From Streptomyces humidus (GTDB taxonomy: Bacteria > Actinomycetota > Actinomycetes > Streptomycetales > Streptomycetaceae): a DNA stretch of 64,000 bases. The stretch lies in assembly GCF_014649655.1 (NCBI RefSeq), contig NZ_BMTL01000009.1:62001-126000 (forward strand). The letters are read 5' to 3'. The notes under the pieces were generated by a model. It saw only the letters and a program-made list of their open reading frames with translations. It made no database searches and was not told where the DNA came from. Position numbers and translations under genes: made by a program. This document shows, piece after piece, positions 62,705 to 64,000 of this stretch; position 1 is the stretch's first letter; each line of letters begins with the position of its first letter.

Positions 62705-63030
62705 GGACGGTGCTCCTTCCCGTGTGCCGTCATGATACGGCGGACAGAGCCGTCCCACGGGTGGACTTCCGTGGCGTGCGCGCACCACAGGGGGGAACCG
62801 GTCCGCACGAGCGGACGCCGTGACGCGGGGCGTGAGCTGGGCCCGTAGGTGTTCGGACCCAACAGCTGGCGTTGGGTGACCTCCAGGGGCGGCGGGCACC
62901 TTCCGGCTGGCCATGGGGTGGCCGGACGCCTTTGGACGTTGCGGAACGAGGTACCTGCGTCCGCTACGACGCATGTGGTTTGATCAGGCACAACGGCATC
63001 TGGCGGCATTAGTCGTCACCAGGGCCGGGC
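62705..63030. other. Gene-free stretch with first long copy of a dispersed repeat
   Basis: No gene seen. Positions 62917-63012 are the first copy of a repeat of about 95 bp that recurs at 63455-63550. Confidence 0.6.
62917..63012 (+). repeat. Dispersed repeat, copy 1
   Basis: GCCGGACGCCTTTGGAC, then TGATCAGGCAC 64 bp from the start, then GGCGGCAT 85 bp from the start. The same three blocks with identical spacing occur at 63455-63550. Confidence 0.75.
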
Positions 63031-63365
63031 GGGCTGGATGAGCACCAGATCGGCCGCTGTCCCGCCTGGGCCCGCTGGTCACCCTCGCGATGCCGGCCCA
63101 CGCCTTCCTCGCCGTCGCCCGCGCCGACGAACACGCACAGCGGCCCACGCCGGACGACGTGATCCCGCTGTCCTGCGACGAGATCTGCCGCCTGTTCATC
63201 GCGCTCGTCGTCCGGCCCGCCCGCGACACGGCCCACTCACTTGCCTGGTCCGACTGGGGCCGCCCACCAGGCACGATCACGCACCAGTTGCTACGGGAGG
63301 CGAACCGCATCCCTCACATCAAGATCACCAACTACGGCTGGAGTGGTCAGTGGTGGTGGCTTTGA
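63031..63365 (+). pseudogene. Transposase remnant (C-terminal part)
   Basis: Pieces in different frames read LDEHQIGRCPAWARW, then VTLAMPAHAFLAVARADEH and PLSCDEICRLFIALVVRPARDTAHSLAWSDWGRP, then HQLRLEW. This order matches the C-terminus of IS701/IS4-type Streptomyces transposases. At least two frameshifts are present and the catalytic N-terminal part is gone, so it is a fossil. Confidence 0.6.
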
Positions 63366-63454
63366 TGTCCAGTGGATGGGGGGCTTTGTCTGAGTCGGAC
63401 AACTCGGCGATTCGAGACCCGCTGCTTCGGGAGTACCCGATCCGGTGGCCGCTC

Positions 63455-63550
63455 GGTGGCCGGACGCCTTTGGACGGGGCAGCATGAAGTAGCAGAGGGC
63501 AACCTGCCGCAAGTTCTCTGATCAGGCACGACATCACTCGGCGGCATCAC
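63455..63550 (+). repeat. Dispersed repeat, copy 2
   Basis: Matches 62917-63012 in the three blocks GCCGGACGCCTTTGGAC, TGATCAGGCAC and GGCGGCAT at the same spacing, with divergent sequence between them. The transposase remnant lies between the two copies. Confidence 0.75.
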
Positions 63551-63580
63551 GCAGTACCCGGCAGCCCGATCCCTCACGGT

Positions 63581-63623
63581 CTCGTAATGCGTAGGTCTCG
63601 GGTTCGAATCCCGATGGCGGCTC
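63581..63623 (+). repeat. attR-like repeat (3' half of tRNA-Thr)
   Basis: Repeats 43483-43525 with one mismatch (AGGCGGCT becomes TGGCGGCT). There is no 5' tRNA half in front of it, so it is not a tRNA gene. Confidence 0.85.
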
Positions 63624-64000
63624 CGAGGTGAACCCCAGGTCAGTCCTCTGACCTGGGGTTTCTTGCTTTGGGTGACCTTGGAATCTTGGCAAATCGGGCA
63701 CTGTCTGCCTGTGATCGTAATGCGTAGGCCAGAGGTTTGGTTTCTGTGAGGAGATCGACGATCGGGCCTTCTGACCTGGTCTTTTGCTTGCTCTGAAGGG
63801 ACCCATCACGCTTGCGTGATGGGTCCCGATGGACAACCGGTGGACAGCTGTGCGTGACACTCCATCAGGGGACTCTTGTTGCCCTGCGGCGATGGGTGAA
63901 ATCCACTGGTCTCCGATAGGACGATAGGCGTCGTCGGGACTGTCCGGTCCGGACAGATCTCACGTCCGGCTCGGGTCCTGGCGATGATGGGCCGTGACCA
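63623..64000. other. Second copy of the tRNA-downstream flank
   Basis: Homologous to about 43525-43890 in the same order: a CCCCAGG hairpin, GTGACCTTGGAAT, TCGTAATGCGTAGG at 63715-63728, GGACAACCGGTGGACAG and TGACACTCCATCAGGGG. No gene seen; the next element or the chromosome continues beyond the window. Confidence 0.75.
63631..63660 (+). terminator. Hairpin after the attR repeat
   Basis: AACCCCAGGTCAG and its exact complement with a four-base loop, followed by TCTTG; it corresponds to the tRNA-Thr terminator at 43531-43563. Confidence 0.75.

Noticed and set aside
63581..63623. A second tRNA-Thr gene
   Set aside because: Only the 3' half is present; there is no 5' acceptor strand or D-arm upstream.
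63534..63860. Minus-strand frame containing PPSGFEPETYALR
   Set aside because: This peptide is simply the translation of the tRNA-Thr 3' half, a well-known annotation artefact.
1..64000. CRISPR array
   Set aside because: No regularly spaced repeat with unique spacers is visible; the repeats found are tandem microsatellites, att duplications or dispersed copies.

Overview
The window is a piece of a Streptomyces chromosome. Codon third positions are almost all G or C, and several messages look leaderless. The gene order crp, nth, NUDIX, MarP-like protease, nhaA, acs, tad pilus cluster, bldG, hppA, topA, tmk, holB matches, from memory, the conserved core around SCO3540-SCO3571 of S. coelicolor.

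The core runs from 1 to about 43.5 kb. Positions 1-18 kb hold a Crp regulator, endonuclease III, a CoA-pyrophosphatase-like NUDIX protein, a membrane-anchored serine protease, an Na+/H+ antiporter, acetyl-CoA synthetase, a sulfate permease/carbonic anhydrase fusion, a deacetylase-like lipoprotein, a CooC-like ATPase divergent from a degenerate Fic-like gene, a probable 6S RNA and a HAD phosphatase. Positions 18.6-24.3 kb are a tad/flp pilus operon (Ssd, TadA, TadB, TadC, DUF4244 pilin, two TadE-like proteins). Positions 24.2-33.4 kb carry a helicase divergent from bldG and its anti-sigma partner, the proton pyrophosphatase, a lipoprotein and a methyltransferase. Positions 33.7-41.5 kb form a DNA replication block: topA, an unusual MFS-thymidylate kinase fusion, and the delta-prime clamp-loader subunit. 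Three genes in the core (nth, tmk, holB) share a promoter architecture like the actinobacterial DNA-damage (RecA-NDp/PafBC) promoter.

At 43.45 kb lies tRNA-Thr(CGU). Its 3' half is repeated at 63.58 kb, and about 400 bp downstream of each copy are also homologous. The 20 kb between them look like an integrated, decaying genomic island. It holds remnants of a DedA gene, two giant divergent secreted proteins (a LamG/ricin/FG-GAP protein and an RHS protein), and many broken genes. The RHS protein ends in a pertussis-S1-like ADP-ribosyltransferase module and is followed, with a 4-base overlap, by a probable immunity gene. Two further paralogous small genes follow (one frameshifted) that look like orphan immunity genes. 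Then come a five-gene overlapping operon of unknown small proteins on the minus strand, a frameshifted Uma2-type gene, a transposase remnant and short dispersed repeats. No integrase or transfer gene is visible inside the island.
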